A stretch of DNA of 53,324 nucleotides from Herbaspirillum sp. (GTDB taxonomy: Bacteria > Pseudomonadota > Gammaproteobacteria > Burkholderiales > Burkholderiaceae_D). Below, piece by piece: positions 7,811-18,781 of this stretch. The position numbers were made by a program, and so were the translations under genes. The notes under the pieces are model-generated. The model saw nothing but the letters and a program-made list of their open reading frames with translations. It made no database searches and was not told the DNA's origin. Every line of letters starts with the position of its first letter. Position 1 is the first letter of the stretch. The stretch lies in the NCBI GenBank assembly GCA_028291765.1, contig JAQGNR010000211.1, positions 1 through 53,324 on the forward strand, written 5' to 3'.

Positions 7811-10800
7811 GGGCCAGTAGTTCAAGGGGAAATCGATTTTGTACGCGATGATGCGTTGGCGCAATTGCGTGCGCCGCAACCTATCGAGGGCGCCGGCAAC
7901 TGGGAATTGCATATAGCGGATAACCGGCTGGTCTGGTCGGAAGAGATTTACAAGATTTTCGGCGTAGTGCAGGACAGTTTCCCCAGCAGGGCCAAAGAGT
8001 TTTACAGTTTTATCCATCCCGAAGACAGGCAACGGCTGTATGTCGATACCCAGCGCGCGTTGCGTGGCGAAGAGACGATGGATGTCGAACATCGGATCGT
8101 GTTGCCGGACGGGACGCTCAGGCATGTGCATACGCGGGCGATATTGATCGTCGACGACGGCGGCAGGCCCTCGCTGCTGTCCGGCACGGTGCACGACATT
8201 ACCGCGCTCAAAGAGGCCAACGAAGCCTTGTATCACTCCCTGCAGGAATTGTCGGACATGAAGCTGGCGGTCGATGAACACGCGATCATGGCGGTGACCG
8301 ATCAGCGCGGCATCATTACGTATGTCAATGAAAAATTCTGCCGCATTTCCCATTATTCGCGTGAAGAACTGATCGGGAAAAATCACAGCATCGTCAATTC
8401 CGGTTATCACAGCGCCGCTTTCATGCAAGACCTGTGGCGCACCATCGCCGGCGGCAAGGTATGGCGCGGCGAGATCAAAAACCGCACCAAGAGCGGCACC
8501 ACGTATTGGGTCGATACCACGATCGTGCCGTTTTACCGTGGCGAAAATCGGCATCGGCCGCATCAATACGTGGCGATTCGCACCGATATCACCGCACGCA
8601 AAAAATCCGAACGCGAAGTGCAGCGCCTGGCCAGCCATTTGCGCACCACGCTGGAGAGCATCGCCGATGCATTTTTGACGCTGGATCGGCAGTGGCGCTT
8701 TACGTATATGAATTCCGAAAGCGAACGCTTGCTGCGCCGCCGCAGCAGCGATCTGCTGGGTAAAGTGATATGGGAAGAGTTGCCGGATCTGCAGGGTACG
8801 GAGTTCGAGGTTCAGGCACGCGCCGCCGTGAGCGACAATCGCAGCGTCGAATTTGAGGCGATGTCCGGCGGCGCGGGCCGCTGGTACAGCATGCGCGCTT
8901 ATCCCTCCGAAGATGGTTTGACGGTGTATTTTCACGACATTACCGACAACAAGAAAATCGAACGTGAAATGCTCTCCAGTTCCGAGCGTTTCCGCGCGGT
9001 GGCCCGGGTGACCGCCGATGCAATCTGGGATTGGGATATGGCGAGCGGCCAGGTCTGGTGGAGCGACGGCATCAGGAAGCTGTTCGATCTGGATTGGTGC
9101 GATGCCGTGGTCGATAGCGCTTTATGGGTGACGCATCTGCATCCGGAGGACCGCGCCGCCATCGAGAAAAGTATTCAGCGCGTGGTGAAAAGCGATGCAT
9201 TCGAGTCGGAGTGGCATGCTGAATACCGTTTCCAGCGCAAGGATGGCTCGTACAGCGAGGTGATCGACCGGGCTGTGGTGATCCGCGACGCCGCCGGCCG
9301 TGCGGTGCGCATGGTTGGCGGCATGAACGACATTACCGAACGCAAGCGCACGCTGGTGGCGATGATGTCGGTGGCGGCCAGCGGGGCGCTCGGCACGCTG
9401 GAATTTTTTCAGCAATTGGCATTGTCGATGGCCGATGCGCTGGGCGCGCAGGCCGCTTTTGTGGTGCGCGCGCTGCCCGATCAAGCGCTGATGCCGCGCA
9501 CGATCGCGGCCGTCGTGCACGGCAAAGTGTTGGAGAATTTCGATTATCCGATCGATGGCGCACTGCGCGACAGATTGATGCAGGATCATGAACTGGAAAT
9601 CATCGATCGCTTCGACGAGATGTATCCGCAGTGGCCGCTGCTGAACATGTTCAGCGTCAAGGCTTATGCCGCGCGCTTGCTGCTCAATTCCGCCGGCGAG
9701 ATTGTCGGCGCGTTATTCGTCGCGTTTTCGAAGCCGATCCGTCGTTCCGATTTCATGCTCTCGACCTTGCAGATTTTTGTTGCGCGCGCGGCGGCCGAGC
9801 TGGAGCGGCGCGACGCCGATGCGCGCATTCGCGAGCAGGCATCGCTGCTGGACAAAGCGCAGGATGCGATTATCGTGCGCGGCATCGATCATCGGATTCA
9901 CTTCTGGAACAAGAGCGCGGAACGCTTGTATGGTTGGCGCGCCGAAGAAGTGGTCGGGCGCTCGATGGAGAAAATGCTGTTTCCGCAGACTGTCGCTTTC
10001 AGGGAAGCCACGCGGCAAGTGATGGTGCTGGGCGAATGGAGCGGCGAAATCGTACAGCAGCGCAAGCATGGCAGCACGCTGACGGTCGAAGGGCGCTGGA
10101 CGCTGGTCAGGGATGAACAGGGCGCGGCGACTTCGATCCTGTGCATCAATACCGATATTACGCAGCGCAAAGCGGCCGAGCAAAAAATTCAGCGTCTGGC
10201 ATTTTACGATTCGCTGACACAGTTGCCGAACCGCTTGTTGCTGCTGGAACGTTTGCAGCAGGCAATTTCGGCGCCGCAGCCGGACTGCCGGGTCGGCGCG
10301 TTGCTGTTCATCGATCTGGATAATTTTAAAAATCTCAACGATACGCTGGGTCACGACAAAGGCGATCTGCTGTTGCAGCAGGTCGCGCAACGCTTGACCT
10401 CCTGCCTGCGCGATAAAGATACTGTGGCGCGTCTTGGCGGCGATGAATTTGTGCTGCTGCTGGAAGCCTTGAGCGACGACCCGGCGCAGGCCACGCTGCA
10501 GGCCGAAACGCTCGGGCACAAAATTATCGGCAGCTTCAATCTGCCTTTTTATCTGGATAGCTACGAGCACTTCAGTACGCCGAGTATCGGCGTGACTTTG
10601 TTTAACGATACGGTGTGCAGTGTCGATGAATTGCTGAAACGGGCCGATATTGCGATGTATCAGGCCAAGGCCTGCGGCCGCAACGCCATGCGGTTTTTCG
10701 ATCCCGGCATGCAGGCGGTGGTCAGTGCGCGGGCCGAGCTGGAAGCCGATATGCGGCATGGCTTGGTCGAGAATGAATTTATTTTGCATTATCAGGCGCA

Positions 10801-11542
10801 GGTGCTTGGCGACGGCGCCATTACCGGCGCCGAAGTACTGTTGCGCTGGCAGCATCCGCGCCGCGGTCTGGTCTCGCCGATGGAATTTATTCCGCTGGCC
10901 GAAGACACCGGGCTGATTACGTCGCTGGGCGAATATGTACTGGATGCGGCATGCCGGCAATTGGCGAGTTGGGCTACTCAGCCGGCATTTATGCAATTGG
11001 GATTGTCCGTCAACGTCAGCGCTTATCAGTTCCGGCATCCTGATTTCGTTGAAACAGTGCTGGATATTCTGGATCGCACGGGCGCCGATCCGCATAAATT
11101 AAAGCTGGAACTGACGGAAAGTCTGCTGGTGGCGAATGTCGAAGAAATTATCACCGAGATGTCGACGCTGAAGGCGCGTGGCGTTGGCTTCTCGCTGGAC
11201 GATTTCGGCACCGGGTATTCGTCGCTGTCCTATCTGAAGCGCCTGCCGCTGGATGAATTGAAGATCGATCAATCGTTTATTCGCGACGTGCTGACAGACC
11301 CCAACGATGCGGTGATCGCCCGTACCATTGTGGCGCTGGGGCAAAGCCTCGGACTGTCCGTGATCGCGGAGGGCGTGGAAACCGAGCAGCAGCGCGAATT
11401 CCTCGCTAATAACAATTGCCATGCGTATCAGGGCTATTTGTTTAGCCGGCCGCTGGCAGTGGAGGCGTTTGAAACTTTCATACGGGATGGGCGCGATGCT
11501 TCGCTACGGCCTGCGGCTGCGGCCGCGGCAACTGATGTGTAG
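7808..11542 (+). CDS. Multi-PAS/GAF GGDEF-EAL c-di-GMP signalling protein
   Basis: A 1244-residue cytoplasmic sensor with no membrane segment seen. In order it has four PAS-like domains (about residues 30-530, each ending in a DIT motif such as GTVHDITALKEAN and GGMNDITERKR), a GAF-like segment (about 540-690), and a fifth PAS domain (about 700-820). A diguanylate cyclase domain with intact RLGGDEF (near 877) and a C-terminal phosphodiesterase domain follow. The EAL motif reads EVL (AEVLLRW, near 1007). KLELTES, LDDFGTGYSS, DELKIDQSFI and VIAEGVET are all present, so phosphodiesterase activity is likely. Both making and breaking c-di-GMP are possible; the net direction cannot be read. The last 16 codons lie inside a long inverted repeat and give an odd Ala-rich tail (LRPAAAAAATDV). 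Confidence 0.92.
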   Translation: MGPVVQGEIDFVRDDALAQLRAPQPIEGAGNWELHIADNRLVWSEEIYKIFGVVQDSFPSRAKEFYSFIHPEDRQRLYVDTQRALRGEETMDVEHRIVLPDGTLRHVHTRAILIVDDGGRPSLLSGTVHDITALKEANEALYHSLQELSDMKLAVDEHAIMAVTDQRGIITYVNEKFCRISHYSREELIGKNHSIVNSGYHSAAFMQDLWRTIAGGKVWRGEIKNRTKSGTTYWVDTTIVPFYRGENRHRPHQYVAIRTDITARKKSEREVQRLASHLRTTLESIADAFLTLDRQWRFTYMNSESERLLRRRSSDLLGKVIWEELPDLQGTEFEVQARAAVSDNRSVEFEAMSGGAGRWYSMRAYPSEDGLTVYFHDITDNKKIEREMLSSSERFRAVARVTADAIWDWDMASGQVWWSDGIRKLFDLDWCDAVVDSALWVTHLHPEDRAAIEKSIQRVVKSDAFESEWHAEYRFQRKDGSYSEVIDRAVVIRDAAGRAVRMVGGMNDITERKRTLVAMMSVAASGALGTLEFFQQLALSMADALGAQAAFVVRALPDQALMPRTIAAVVHGKVLENFDYPIDGALRDRLMQDHELEIIDRFDEMYPQWPLLNMFSVKAYAARLLLNSAGEIVGALFVAFSKPIRRSDFMLSTLQIFVARAAAELERRDADARIREQASLLDKAQDAIIVRGIDHRIHFWNKSAERLYGWRAEEVVGRSMEKMLFPQTVAFREATRQVMVLGEWSGEIVQQRKHGSTLTVEGRWTLVRDEQGAATSILCINTDITQRKAAEQKIQRLAFYDSLTQLPNRLLLLERLQQAISAPQPDCRVGALLFIDLDNFKNLNDTLGHDKGDLLLQQVAQRLTSCLRDKDTVARLGGDEFVLLLEALSDDPAQATLQAETLGHKIIGSFNLPFYLDSYEHFSTPSIGVTLFNDTVCSVDELLKRADIAMYQAKACGRNAMRFFDPGMQAVVSARAELEADMRHGLVENEFILHYQAQVLGDGAITGAEVLLRWQHPRRGLVSPMEFIPLAEDTGLITSLGEYVLDAACRQLASWATQPAFMQLGLSVNVSAYQFRHPDFVETVLDILDRTGADPHKLKLELTESLLVANVEEIITEMSTLKARGVGFSLDDFGTGYSSLSYLKRLPLDELKIDQSFIRDVLTDPNDAVIARTIVALGQSLGLSVIAEGVETEQQREFLANNNCHAYQGYLFSRPLAVEAFETFIRDGRDASLRPAAAAAATDV

Positions 11543-11628
11543 CGTCTGAATGGCGCGTTTAGTCCGTGACAAGCAGACGCTACACATCGGTTGCCGCAGT
11601 CGCAGCCGCAGGCCGTAGCGAAGCATCG
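11494..11628. repeat. 55-bp inverted repeat (52/55 matches) with 25-base loop
   Basis: Left arm 11494-11548 and right arm 11574-11628 are reverse complements with three mismatches, all transitions; two would be G-U pairs in RNA. The left arm includes the last 16 codons and stop of the GGDEF-EAL gene. The right arm ends 55 bases before the start of the transposase-like gene. There is no T-run after it. It could be a BIME-like element linked to the RAYT, the end of a duplicated inverted segment, or a very stable 3' mRNA hairpin. Confidence 0.9.
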
Positions 11629-11683
11629 TTCCCGACCCTGCTACCATCCTGTTTTTTTCTATTCTTCATTCTTCATTATTCCT

Positions 11684-12379
11684 ATGGCTCGTCTGCCTCG
11701 CCTCATCGTACCGAATCAGGTGCATCACGTTATCCAGCGTGGTCATGAGGGGCAGTCGGCATTCCGCGCGGCCGAGGATTATTTGTTTTTTCTGCATTGT
11801 CTGCGCGATGCCGCCAAGCGCTTTCAGGTCGCCATTCATGCTTATGCGCTGATGCCGGACCAAGTGCAATTGCTGGTCACGCCCATCGATGAAACCGGCC
11901 TGGCACGGATGATGCAGTGGGTAGGCAGGCATTACGTGCCGTATTTCAACCGCAAGTACCAGCGCAGCGGCACCCTATGGCAAGGGCGTTATCGGGCCAG
12001 TGTGATCGAGGCCGCGCAATATCTGATGCTGAGCAGCCGTTTCATCGAGCTGTATCCGGTGCGGGCCGGGCTGGCAGGGCAGGCAGCCGATTATCCGTGG
12101 AGCAGTTATATGCATCATATTGGCGTGCATCCGGATGGTTTGATTACCGAGCATGCTCTGTATTGGGCGCTCGGCAATACGCCCTTCGAACGTGAGGCGG
12201 CTTACCGGAGCTTGGCCGAACAAGCGCTGACCGCGCAACAAATCGCAGAACTGGAACAGGCGGTTCCGAAAGGGTGGGCCTTGGGATCGCCCTCATTCAA
12301 GGCGGCCCTGGAAAAACGGGGCGGGCGGCGTGTACAGCCGGTAAAGCGGGGCCGGCCAAGCAACTCTGTCCCTAAATAA
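11684..12379 (+). CDS. RAYT/IS200-like (Y1) transposase homologue lacking catalytic residues
   Basis: A 231-residue protein of the REP-associated tyrosine transposase (Y1_Tnp) family: MARLPRLIVPNQVHHVIQRG at the N-terminus, then HAYALMPDQVQLLVTP, GTLWQGRYRAS and IELYPVRAGL. In active relatives the metal-binding HUH motif reads NHVHLLVTP; here both His positions are Gln (Q60, Q62). The catalytic Tyr of the RYIELNPVRAG segment is Phe (F120). The frame is nevertheless full-length and undamaged, which suggests a domesticated nucleic-acid-binding protein rather than fresh decay. It ends 118 bases upstream of gltB and follows a 55-bp inverted repeat. The ATG at 11684 fits the family N-terminus; the open frame extends back into the repeat. 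Confidence 0.85.
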   Translation: MARLPRLIVPNQVHHVIQRGHEGQSAFRAAEDYLFFLHCLRDAAKRFQVAIHAYALMPDQVQLLVTPIDETGLARMMQWVGRHYVPYFNRKYQRSGTLWQGRYRASVIEAAQYLMLSSRFIELYPVRAGLAGQAADYPWSSYMHHIGVHPDGLITEHALYWALGNTPFEREAAYRSLAEQALTAQQIAELEQAVPKGWALGSPSFKAALEKRGGRRVQPVKRGRPSNSVPK

Positions 12380-12497
12380 AACAATTTAAAAATTTACGGC
12401 TTTAAAATTGCACTCCGACCCTTTTTATTCTTATTGAATATTCGGTTGCAGTGCACTATTCTTCTTATCCTTATTGTCAATGTGGTGGAGTACCGTT

Positions 12498-15400
12498 ATG
12501 CAAGCGCAAGGTTTGTACGACCCGGCAAACGAACATGACGCCTGTGGCGTCGGTTTTGTCGCCCATATCAAGGGTACAAAGAGTCATTCCATCGTTGAGC
12601 AAGGTTTGCTCATATTAAAGAATCTGGACCATCGGGGCGCAGTCGGCGCCGATAAGCTGATGGGCGACGGCGCCGGTATCCTGATCCAGATTCCCGATCA
12701 GTATTACCGCGAAGAAATGGCGAAGCAGGATGTGGTCTTGCCGCCGCCTGGCGAATTCGGCGTCGGTATGGTGTTCCTGCCCAAGGAAAACGCGTCCCGC
12801 ATCGCCTGCGAACAGGAAATCGAACGCGCGGTGCTGGCTGAAGGCCAGGTCGTGTTGGGCTGGCGCGATGTGCCGGTCGATACCGAAATGCCGATGTCGC
12901 CGACCGTGCGTGAAAAAGAGCCGGTCATCCGTCAGATTTTCATCGGCCGCGGCCCGGATATCATGGTCACCGATGCGCTGGAGCGCAAACTGTATGTGAT
13001 CCGCAAATCCTCCGGCCACGCGATCCAGGCCCTGAATCTGCTTCACGGCAAGGAATTTTTCGTGCCGTCGATGTCGGCGCGCACGATTGTTTATAAAGGC
13101 CTGCTGCTGGCCGATCAGGTCGGCGTGTATTACCGCGATCTGCAAGACCCACGCTGCACCTCTGCGCTGGCGCTGGTGCATCAGCGTTTCTCCACCAATA
13201 CCTTCCCTGAATGGCCGCTGGCCCACCCTTATCGCCTGATTGCGCATAACGGCGAAATCAACACCGTCAAAGGCAATTTCAACTGGATGCGCGCGCGCGA
13301 AGGCGTGATGCAATCGGCGGGGCTGGGCGACGATCTGAAAAAACTGTTCCCGCTGATTTACGAAGGTCAGTCCGATACGGCCTGCTTCGACAACGCGCTG
13401 GAACTGCTGCTGATGGCGGGCTATCCGCTGGCGCAAGCCATGATGATGATGATCCCGGAAGCTTGGGAAAACCATACAACGATGGACGACAATCGTCGTG
13501 CCTTCTACGAATATCATGCCGCGATGATGGAGCCGTGGGACGGCCCGGCCGCGATGGCCTTTACCGATGGCCGCCATATCGGCGGCACGCTGGACCGCAA
13601 TGGTTTGCGTCCGGCGCGCTACATCGTGACCGACGACGATCTGGTGGTGATGGCGTCCGAATCCGGCGTGTTGCCGATTCCCGAATCGAAGATCATCCAG
13701 AAGTGGCGCCTGCAACCAGGCAAGATGTTCCTGATCGATCTGGATGCCGGCCGCATCATCGACGACAAGGAATTGAAAGACACCTACGCCAACGCCAAAC
13801 CGTACAAGCAATGGATCGCCTCGGTGCGGGTGCGGCTGGACGCGCTCAAGGCGGAACCGGCAGAAACCGCGTCGGTGCTGCCGCTGCTGGATCGGCAGCA
13901 AGTCTTCGGCTATACCCAGGAAGATATCAAGTTCCTGATGTCGCCGATGGCGGCTACCGCGGAAGAAGCGATCGGCTCGATGGGCAACGATTCGCCGCTG
14001 GCCGTGATGTCGAGCAAGAATAAGACGCTGTATCACTACTTCAAGCAATTGTTCGCGCAAGTGACCAATCCGCCGATCGATCCGATCCGCGAAGCGATGG
14101 TGATGTCGCTGGTGTCGTTCATCGGCCCCAAGCCGAATCTGCTCGATACCAACAACATCAATCCGCCGATGCGGCTGGAAGTCAGCCAGCCGATCTTGAA
14201 TTACGCCGACATTGCCAAGCTGCGCAATATCAGCGCGCACACCGGCGGCAAATTCAAGTCCTATGAACTCAACATCTGCTATCCGGTGGCCTGGGGCAAG
14301 GAAGGCATCGAAGCACGCCTGGCGTCGCTGTGCGCGAAGGCCGTCGATGCGGTCAAATCCGGCCACAATATCCTGATCGTTTCGGATCGGAAAATGGATG
14401 AAGGCCAGGTGGCGATTCCGGCCTTGCTGGCCAGCTCGGCGATTCACCAGCATCTGGTGAGCAAGGGGTTGCGCACTTCGACCGGGCTGGTGGTTGAAAC
14501 CGGCTCGGCACGCGAAACGCATCATTTTGCCTTGCTGGCCGGCTTCGGCGCGGAAGCGATTCATCCGTATCTGGCGATGGATACCTTGAGCGAAATGGCC
14601 AAGGATCTGCCGGGCGATTTGTCGGCCGAGAAAGCGATTTACAACTTCCAGAAAGCCATCGGCAAGGGCTTGATGAAGGTCATGTCGAAGATGGGTATTT
14701 CGACTTATATGTCGTATTGCGGCGCACAGATTTTTGAAGCGATCGGCCTTAATACGGCACTGGTCGAAAAATATTTCAAAGGCACCGCGTCCAATGTCGA
14801 AGGCATCGGCGTATTTGAAGTTGCCGAAGAAGCGCTGCGTTTGCACGCGGCGGCGTTCGGTAACGATCCGGTGTTGTCGAATGCGCTCGACGCAGGCGGC
14901 GAATATGCATTCCGCATCCGTGGCGAAGAACATATGTGGACGCCGGATTCGATCGCCAAGCTGCAGCATGCAACGCGCGCCAACAATTTCAATACCTATA
15001 AGGAATATGCGCAGCTGATCAACGATCAGTCCAAGAATCATATGACTTTGCGCGGTCTGTTCGAATTCAAGATCGATCCTTCCAAAGCGATCGCGCTGGA
15101 TGAAGTCGAAAGCGCCAAGGAGATCGTCAAGCGTTTCGCTACAGGTGCGATGTCGCTGGGTTCGATTTCAACCGAAGCGCACGCCACGCTGGCCGTGGCC
15201 ATGAACCGTATCGGCGGCAAGTCCAATACCGGCGAAGGCGGTGAAGACGTCCATCGTTATCGCCAGGAACTCAAGGGCATTCCGATCAAGCAGGGCGCGA
15301 CGCTGGCTTCGGTCATCGGCCGCGAACAGATTGAAGTCGATGTGCCGTTGATGGAAGGCGATTCGCTGCGCTCCAAAATCAAGCAGGTGGCATCCGGCCG

Positions 15401-17183
15401 TTTCGGCGTGACCGCCGAATATCTGAGTTCGGCCGATCAAATCCAGATCAAGATGGCGCAGGGCGCCAAGCCTGGCGAAGGCGGTCAGTTGCCGGGCCAT
15501 AAGGTATCCGAATATATTGCGCGTTTGCGTTTTTCGGTACCGGGCGTGGGGTTGATTTCACCGCCGCCGCACCATGATATTTATTCGATCGAAGATCTGG
15601 CGCAGCTGATTCACGATTTGAAGAACGTCAATCCGAGCGCATCGATTTCAGTCAAGCTGGTGTCCGAAGTGGGCGTGGGCACGGTGGCCGCCGGTGTGGC
15701 GAAAGCCAAGTCGGATCACGTGGTGATCGCCGGTCATGACGGCGGCACCGGCGCCTCGCCGCTGTCGTCGATCAAGCATGCGGGCACGCCTTGGGAACTC
15801 GGCTTGGCCGAGACGCAGCAGACATTGGTGCTCAATGGATTGCGTAGCCGCATCCGGGTCCAGGCCGACGGTCAGATGAAAACCGGGCGCGATGTCGTGA
15901 TCGGCGCCTTGCTGGGCGCCGACGAGTTCGGTTTTGCGACCGCGCCGTTGGTGGTCGAAGGGTGCATCATGATGCGCAAATGCCATCTGAATACTTGCCC
16001 TGTCGGTGTCGCCACGCAGGATCCCGTACTGCGCGCCAAGTTTTCCGGCAAGCCGGAACACGTGGTTAACTTCTTCTTCTTTATTGCCGAAGAAGTGCGG
16101 CAGATCATGGCGCAGCTGGGCATCCGCAATTTCAACGATTTGATCGGCCGTTCCGATCTGCTCGACAAGCAAAAAGCGGTCGGGCACTGGAAGGCGCAAG
16201 GTCTGGATTTCAGCAAGATTTTCTATCAACCGCTGACAAAGAATGGCGATGCTTGCTATCAGGTCGAATTTCAGGATCACGGCCTGGATAAGGCGCTGGA
16301 CCACAAATTGATCGCGCAGGCCCGGGCAGCGCTCGATCATGGCGAGAAGGTCTCGTTTATCTCGACCATCAAGAATGTGAACCGCACGGTTGGTGCGATG
16401 CTGTCGGGCGAAGTGGCCAAGAAGTACGGCCATGAAGGTTTGCCCGACGACACCATTCATATTCAGTTGCAAGGTACCGCAGGCCAGTCGGCCGGCGCGT
16501 TCCTGGCGCACGGGATTACCTTGGATCTGGTCGGCGAAGGTAACGATTATGTCGGCAAGGGTTTGTCCGGCGGGCGCATTATCGTGCGGCCCAACACCGA
16601 GTTCCGCGGCCGCGCATTCGACAACATTATTGCGGGTAATACCGTGCTGTACGGCGCGATTGCCGGTGAAGCATTCTTCAACGGCGTGGCCGGCGAGCGT
16701 TTCGCGGTGCGTAATTCCGGCGCGGTGGCCGTGGTGGAAGGCACCGGCGATCACGGTTGCGAATACATGACCGGCGGCACCGTGGTGGTGTTGGGTGAGA
16801 CCGGGCGTAACTTCGCTGCCGGGATGTCGGGCGGACTGGCTTATGTTTACGATCCGGCCGGCGATTTCGCCAGCCGTTGCAATCTAAGCATGGTCGCTCT
16901 GGAAAAAGTACTGGCCGATGGCCAACAGCGTGAGCAATTGGATAAGGCGATCTGGCATAGCCTGATGCGCGGTGGCGAAATACAAACCGATGAACTGATT
17001 TTGCGCGGCCTGATCGAGCGCCATTTCAAATACACCGGCAGCACGCGCGCCCGCTTTTTGCTGGATAACTGGGCCCAGGCACGCGGCCAGTTCGTTAAGG
17101 TTTTCCCTAGCGAATACAAACGCGCACTCGGTGAATTGCATGCTGCCAAAGTATTGACGGCAACCGAGAAGGTTCCGGCTTGA
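12498..17183 (+). CDS. gltB: Glutamate synthase [NADPH] large (alpha) subunit
   Basis: A 1561-residue GltB, which with GltD converts glutamine plus 2-oxoglutarate to two glutamates in ammonia assimilation. The N-terminal class II glutamine amidotransferase domain has its nucleophile at Cys16 ([11 protein letters not shown]), so a 15-residue propeptide must be removed. The central domain and the FMN-binding synthase domain (about 800-1180) follow. The 3Fe-4S Cys cluster has C-x5-C-x4-C spacing ([19 protein letters not shown]) near residue 1160, and the C-terminal beta-helix domain carries GXGXG-type repeats ([16 protein letters not shown]). The ATG at 12498 has GGTGGAG 7 bases upstream; the frame extends back to a TTG at 12474 with no site. 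It forms an operon with gltD, 100 bases downstream. Confidence 0.97.
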   Translation: MQAQGLYDPANEHDACGVGFVAHIKGTKSHSIVEQGLLILKNLDHRGAVGADKLMGDGAGILIQIPDQYYREEMAKQDVVLPPPGEFGVGMVFLPKENASRIACEQEIERAVLAEGQVVLGWRDVPVDTEMPMSPTVREKEPVIRQIFIGRGPDIMVTDALERKLYVIRKSSGHAIQALNLLHGKEFFVPSMSARTIVYKGLLLADQVGVYYRDLQDPRCTSALALVHQRFSTNTFPEWPLAHPYRLIAHNGEINTVKGNFNWMRAREGVMQSAGLGDDLKKLFPLIYEGQSDTACFDNALELLLMAGYPLAQAMMMMIPEAWENHTTMDDNRRAFYEYHAAMMEPWDGPAAMAFTDGRHIGGTLDRNGLRPARYIVTDDDLVVMASESGVLPIPESKIIQKWRLQPGKMFLIDLDAGRIIDDKELKDTYANAKPYKQWIASVRVRLDALKAEPAETASVLPLLDRQQVFGYTQEDIKFLMSPMAATAEEAIGSMGNDSPLAVMSSKNKTLYHYFKQLFAQVTNPPIDPIREAMVMSLVSFIGPKPNLLDTNNINPPMRLEVSQPILNYADIAKLRNISAHTGGKFKSYELNICYPVAWGKEGIEARLASLCAKAVDAVKSGHNILIVSDRKMDEGQVAIPALLASSAIHQHLVSKGLRTSTGLVVETGSARETHHFALLAGFGAEAIHPYLAMDTLSEMAKDLPGDLSAEKAIYNFQKAIGKGLMKVMSKMGISTYMSYCGAQIFEAIGLNTALVEKYFKGTASNVEGIGVFEVAEEALRLHAAAFGNDPVLSNALDAGGEYAFRIRGEEHMWTPDSIAKLQHATRANNFNTYKEYAQLINDQSKNHMTLRGLFEFKIDPSKAIALDEVESAKEIVKRFATGAMSLGSISTEAHATLAVAMNRIGGKSNTGEGGEDVHRYRQELKGIPIKQGATLASVIGREQIEVDVPLMEGDSLRSKIKQVASGRFGVTAEYLSSADQIQIKMAQGAKPGEGGQLPGHKVSEYIARLRFSVPGVGLISPPPHHDIYSIEDLAQLIHDLKNVNPSASISVKLVSEVGVGTVAAGVAKAKSDHVVIAGHDGGTGASPLSSIKHAGTPWELGLAETQQTLVLNGLRSRIRVQADGQMKTGRDVVIGALLGADEFGFATAPLVVEGCIMMRKCHLNTCPVGVATQDPVLRAKFSGKPEHVVNFFFFIAEEVRQIMAQLGIRNFNDLIGRSDLLDKQKAVGHWKAQGLDFSKIFYQPLTKNGDACYQVEFQDHGLDKALDHKLIAQARAALDHGEKVSFISTIKNVNRTVGAMLSGEVAKKYGHEGLPDDTIHIQLQGTAGQSAGAFLAHGITLDLVGEGNDYVGKGLSGGRIIVRPNTEFRGRAFDNIIAGNTVLYGAIAGEAFFNGVAGERFAVRNSGAVAVVEGTGDHGCEYMTGGTVVVLGETGRNFAAGMSGGLAYVYDPAGDFASRCNLSMVALEKVLADGQQREQLDKAIWHSLMRGGEIQTDELILRGLIERHFKYTGSTRARFLLDNWAQARGQFVKVFPSEYKRALGELHAAKVLTATEKVPA

Positions 17184-17211
17184 TCCTGCCGGGATCAATT
17201 AAATTAATTGA

Positions 17212-17253
17212 AACGTCATTGCAACGTCATTGCGGCGGCACCGCTGCCGCAAT
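17212..17253 (+). other. gltB-gltD intercistronic direct repeat and hairpin
   Basis: AACGTCATTGC occurs twice head to tail (17212-17222, 17223-17233). The second copy runs into a hairpin at 17229-17253 with an 11-bp stem (one G-T pair) and a 3-base loop. No T-run follows, so read-through into gltD is expected. It may be an mRNA-stabilising or processing element. Confidence 0.55.
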
Positions 17254-17283
17254 GCACCCTGCAGCCAAGAATGTGAGTCGAGA

Positions 17284-18747
17284 ATGGGTAAAGTAACAGG
17301 CTTTATGGAATATGCGCTGCTCAAAGAAGGCAGCGAAGCACCGCAGACGCGTACCAAGCATCACAAGGAATTTGTGATGCATCTCAGTGATGGCGATGCC
17401 AAGCTGCAGGGCGCGCGTTGCATGGATTGCGGTATTCCATTCTGCAACAACGGCTGTCCGGTCAACAATATCATTCCGGATTGGAACGATATGGTGTATC
17501 GCGGCACGTATCGCGAGGCGCTCGATACCTTGCACTCGACCAATAATTTTCCCGAATTCACCGGCCGCATCTGTCCTGCGCCTTGTGAAGCGGCGTGCAC
17601 GCTCGGCATCAATGACGACCCGGTCGGCATCAAGTCGATCGAGCATTTCATCATCGATAAAGGCTGGGAAAACGGTTGGGTAACACCGCAACCGTCTATT
17701 GTGAAAACTGGCAAGAGGGTGGCTGTCGTCGGTTCCGGGCCGGCCGGCATGGCCGCAGCGCAGCAACTGGCGCGCGTCGGGCATAGCGTGACCGTGTTCG
17801 AGAAGAGCGATCGCGTCGGCGGTTTGCTGCGCTACGGTATTCCCGATTTCAAGATGGAGAAATCGCATATCGATCGTCGCGTCGAGCAGATGGAAGCGGA
17901 AGGCGTGATTTTCCGCACCAGCGTGCTGGTCGGCAAGGATTTCCCGGCGAATGTGAATAACTGGGCCAAGGAAACCATTGCGCCGGAACAATTGCAAAAA
18001 GATTTCGATGCCGTGATCATCGCCGGCGGTGCGGAACAGCCGCGCGATCTGCCGGTGCCGGGCCGCGAATTAAAGGGCGTGCATTTTGCGATGGACTTCC
18101 TGCCGCAGCAGAACAAAGTCAATGCCGGCGACAAAATCAAGGGCCAATTGCTGGCCACCGATAAGCATGTGGTGGTGATCGGCGGCGGCGATACCGGTTC
18201 CGACTGCGTGGGCACGTCGAATCGTCACGGTGCTACTTCGGTTGCACAGTTTGAATTGATGCCGCAACCGCCGGAAGCCGAAAACAAGCCAATGGTATGG
18301 CCGTACTGGCCGACCAAGCTGCGTACTTCTTCTTCGCATAAAGAAGGTTGCGAGCGCGATTGGGCCGTGGCCACCAAGCGTCTGGAAGGCAAGGGCGGCA
18401 AGGTCGAGAAGTTGATCGCGGTGCGCGTCGAATGGAAAGACGGCAAGATGCAGGAAGTGCCGGATTCGGAATTTGAAATGAAGGCCGATCTGGTCTTGCT
18501 GGCGATGGGTTTCGTCTCGCCGGTAGCGCAGGTGCTGGAAGCATTCGGCGTGGACAAGGATGCGCGCGGCAATGCCAAGGCAACTACCGATGGTGAGGGT
18601 TGCTACAAAACCAATGCCGATAAGGTGTTTGCGGCAGGCGATATGCGGCGCGGCCAGTCGCTGGTGGTCTGGGCGATCCGCGAAGGCCGTCAGTGCGCGC
18701 GTGCGGTGGATGAATACCTGATGGGGTCTTCCGTTCTCCCGCGTTAA
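17284..18747 (+). CDS. gltD: Glutamate synthase small (beta) subunit
   Basis: A 487-residue GltD, the NADPH-oxidising flavoprotein partner of GltB. The N-terminal Cys clusters for two 4Fe-4S centres are [14 protein letters not shown] (near residue 45) and [12 protein letters not shown] (near 100). The FAD Rossmann motif [17 protein letters not shown] lies near 150, and the NADPH motif [12 protein letters not shown] near 300. A final FAD-contact segment ends [18 protein letters not shown]. The ATG at 17284 gives the family N-terminus [10 protein letters not shown]; the reading frame extends 18 codons upstream through the intercistronic hairpin, which is not credible coding sequence. It follows gltB by 100 bases. 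Confidence 0.96.
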   Translation: MGKVTGFMEYALLKEGSEAPQTRTKHHKEFVMHLSDGDAKLQGARCMDCGIPFCNNGCPVNNIIPDWNDMVYRGTYREALDTLHSTNNFPEFTGRICPAPCEAACTLGINDDPVGIKSIEHFIIDKGWENGWVTPQPSIVKTGKRVAVVGSGPAGMAAAQQLARVGHSVTVFEKSDRVGGLLRYGIPDFKMEKSHIDRRVEQMEAEGVIFRTSVLVGKDFPANVNNWAKETIAPEQLQKDFDAVIIAGGAEQPRDLPVPGRELKGVHFAMDFLPQQNKVNAGDKIKGQLLATDKHVVVIGGGDTGSDCVGTSNRHGATSVAQFELMPQPPEAENKPMVWPYWPTKLRTSSSHKEGCERDWAVATKRLEGKGGKVEKLIAVRVEWKDGKMQEVPDSEFEMKADLVLLAMGFVSPVAQVLEAFGVDKDARGNAKATTDGEGCYKTNADKVFAAGDMRRGQSLVVWAIREGRQCARAVDEYLMGSSVLPR

Positions 18748-18781
18748 AATACGGGCATTTGCCACTAACCGTCAGGTTTGC

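Noticed and set aside
11591..11683. Extended start of the transposase-like gene.
   Set aside because: The added residues come from the inverted-repeat arm; the family N-terminus is at 11684.
12615..15041. 808-codon minus-strand frame inside gltB.
   Set aside because: Antisense shadow with His/Arg/Gln-rich composition typical of high-GC codon complement; gltB is certain.
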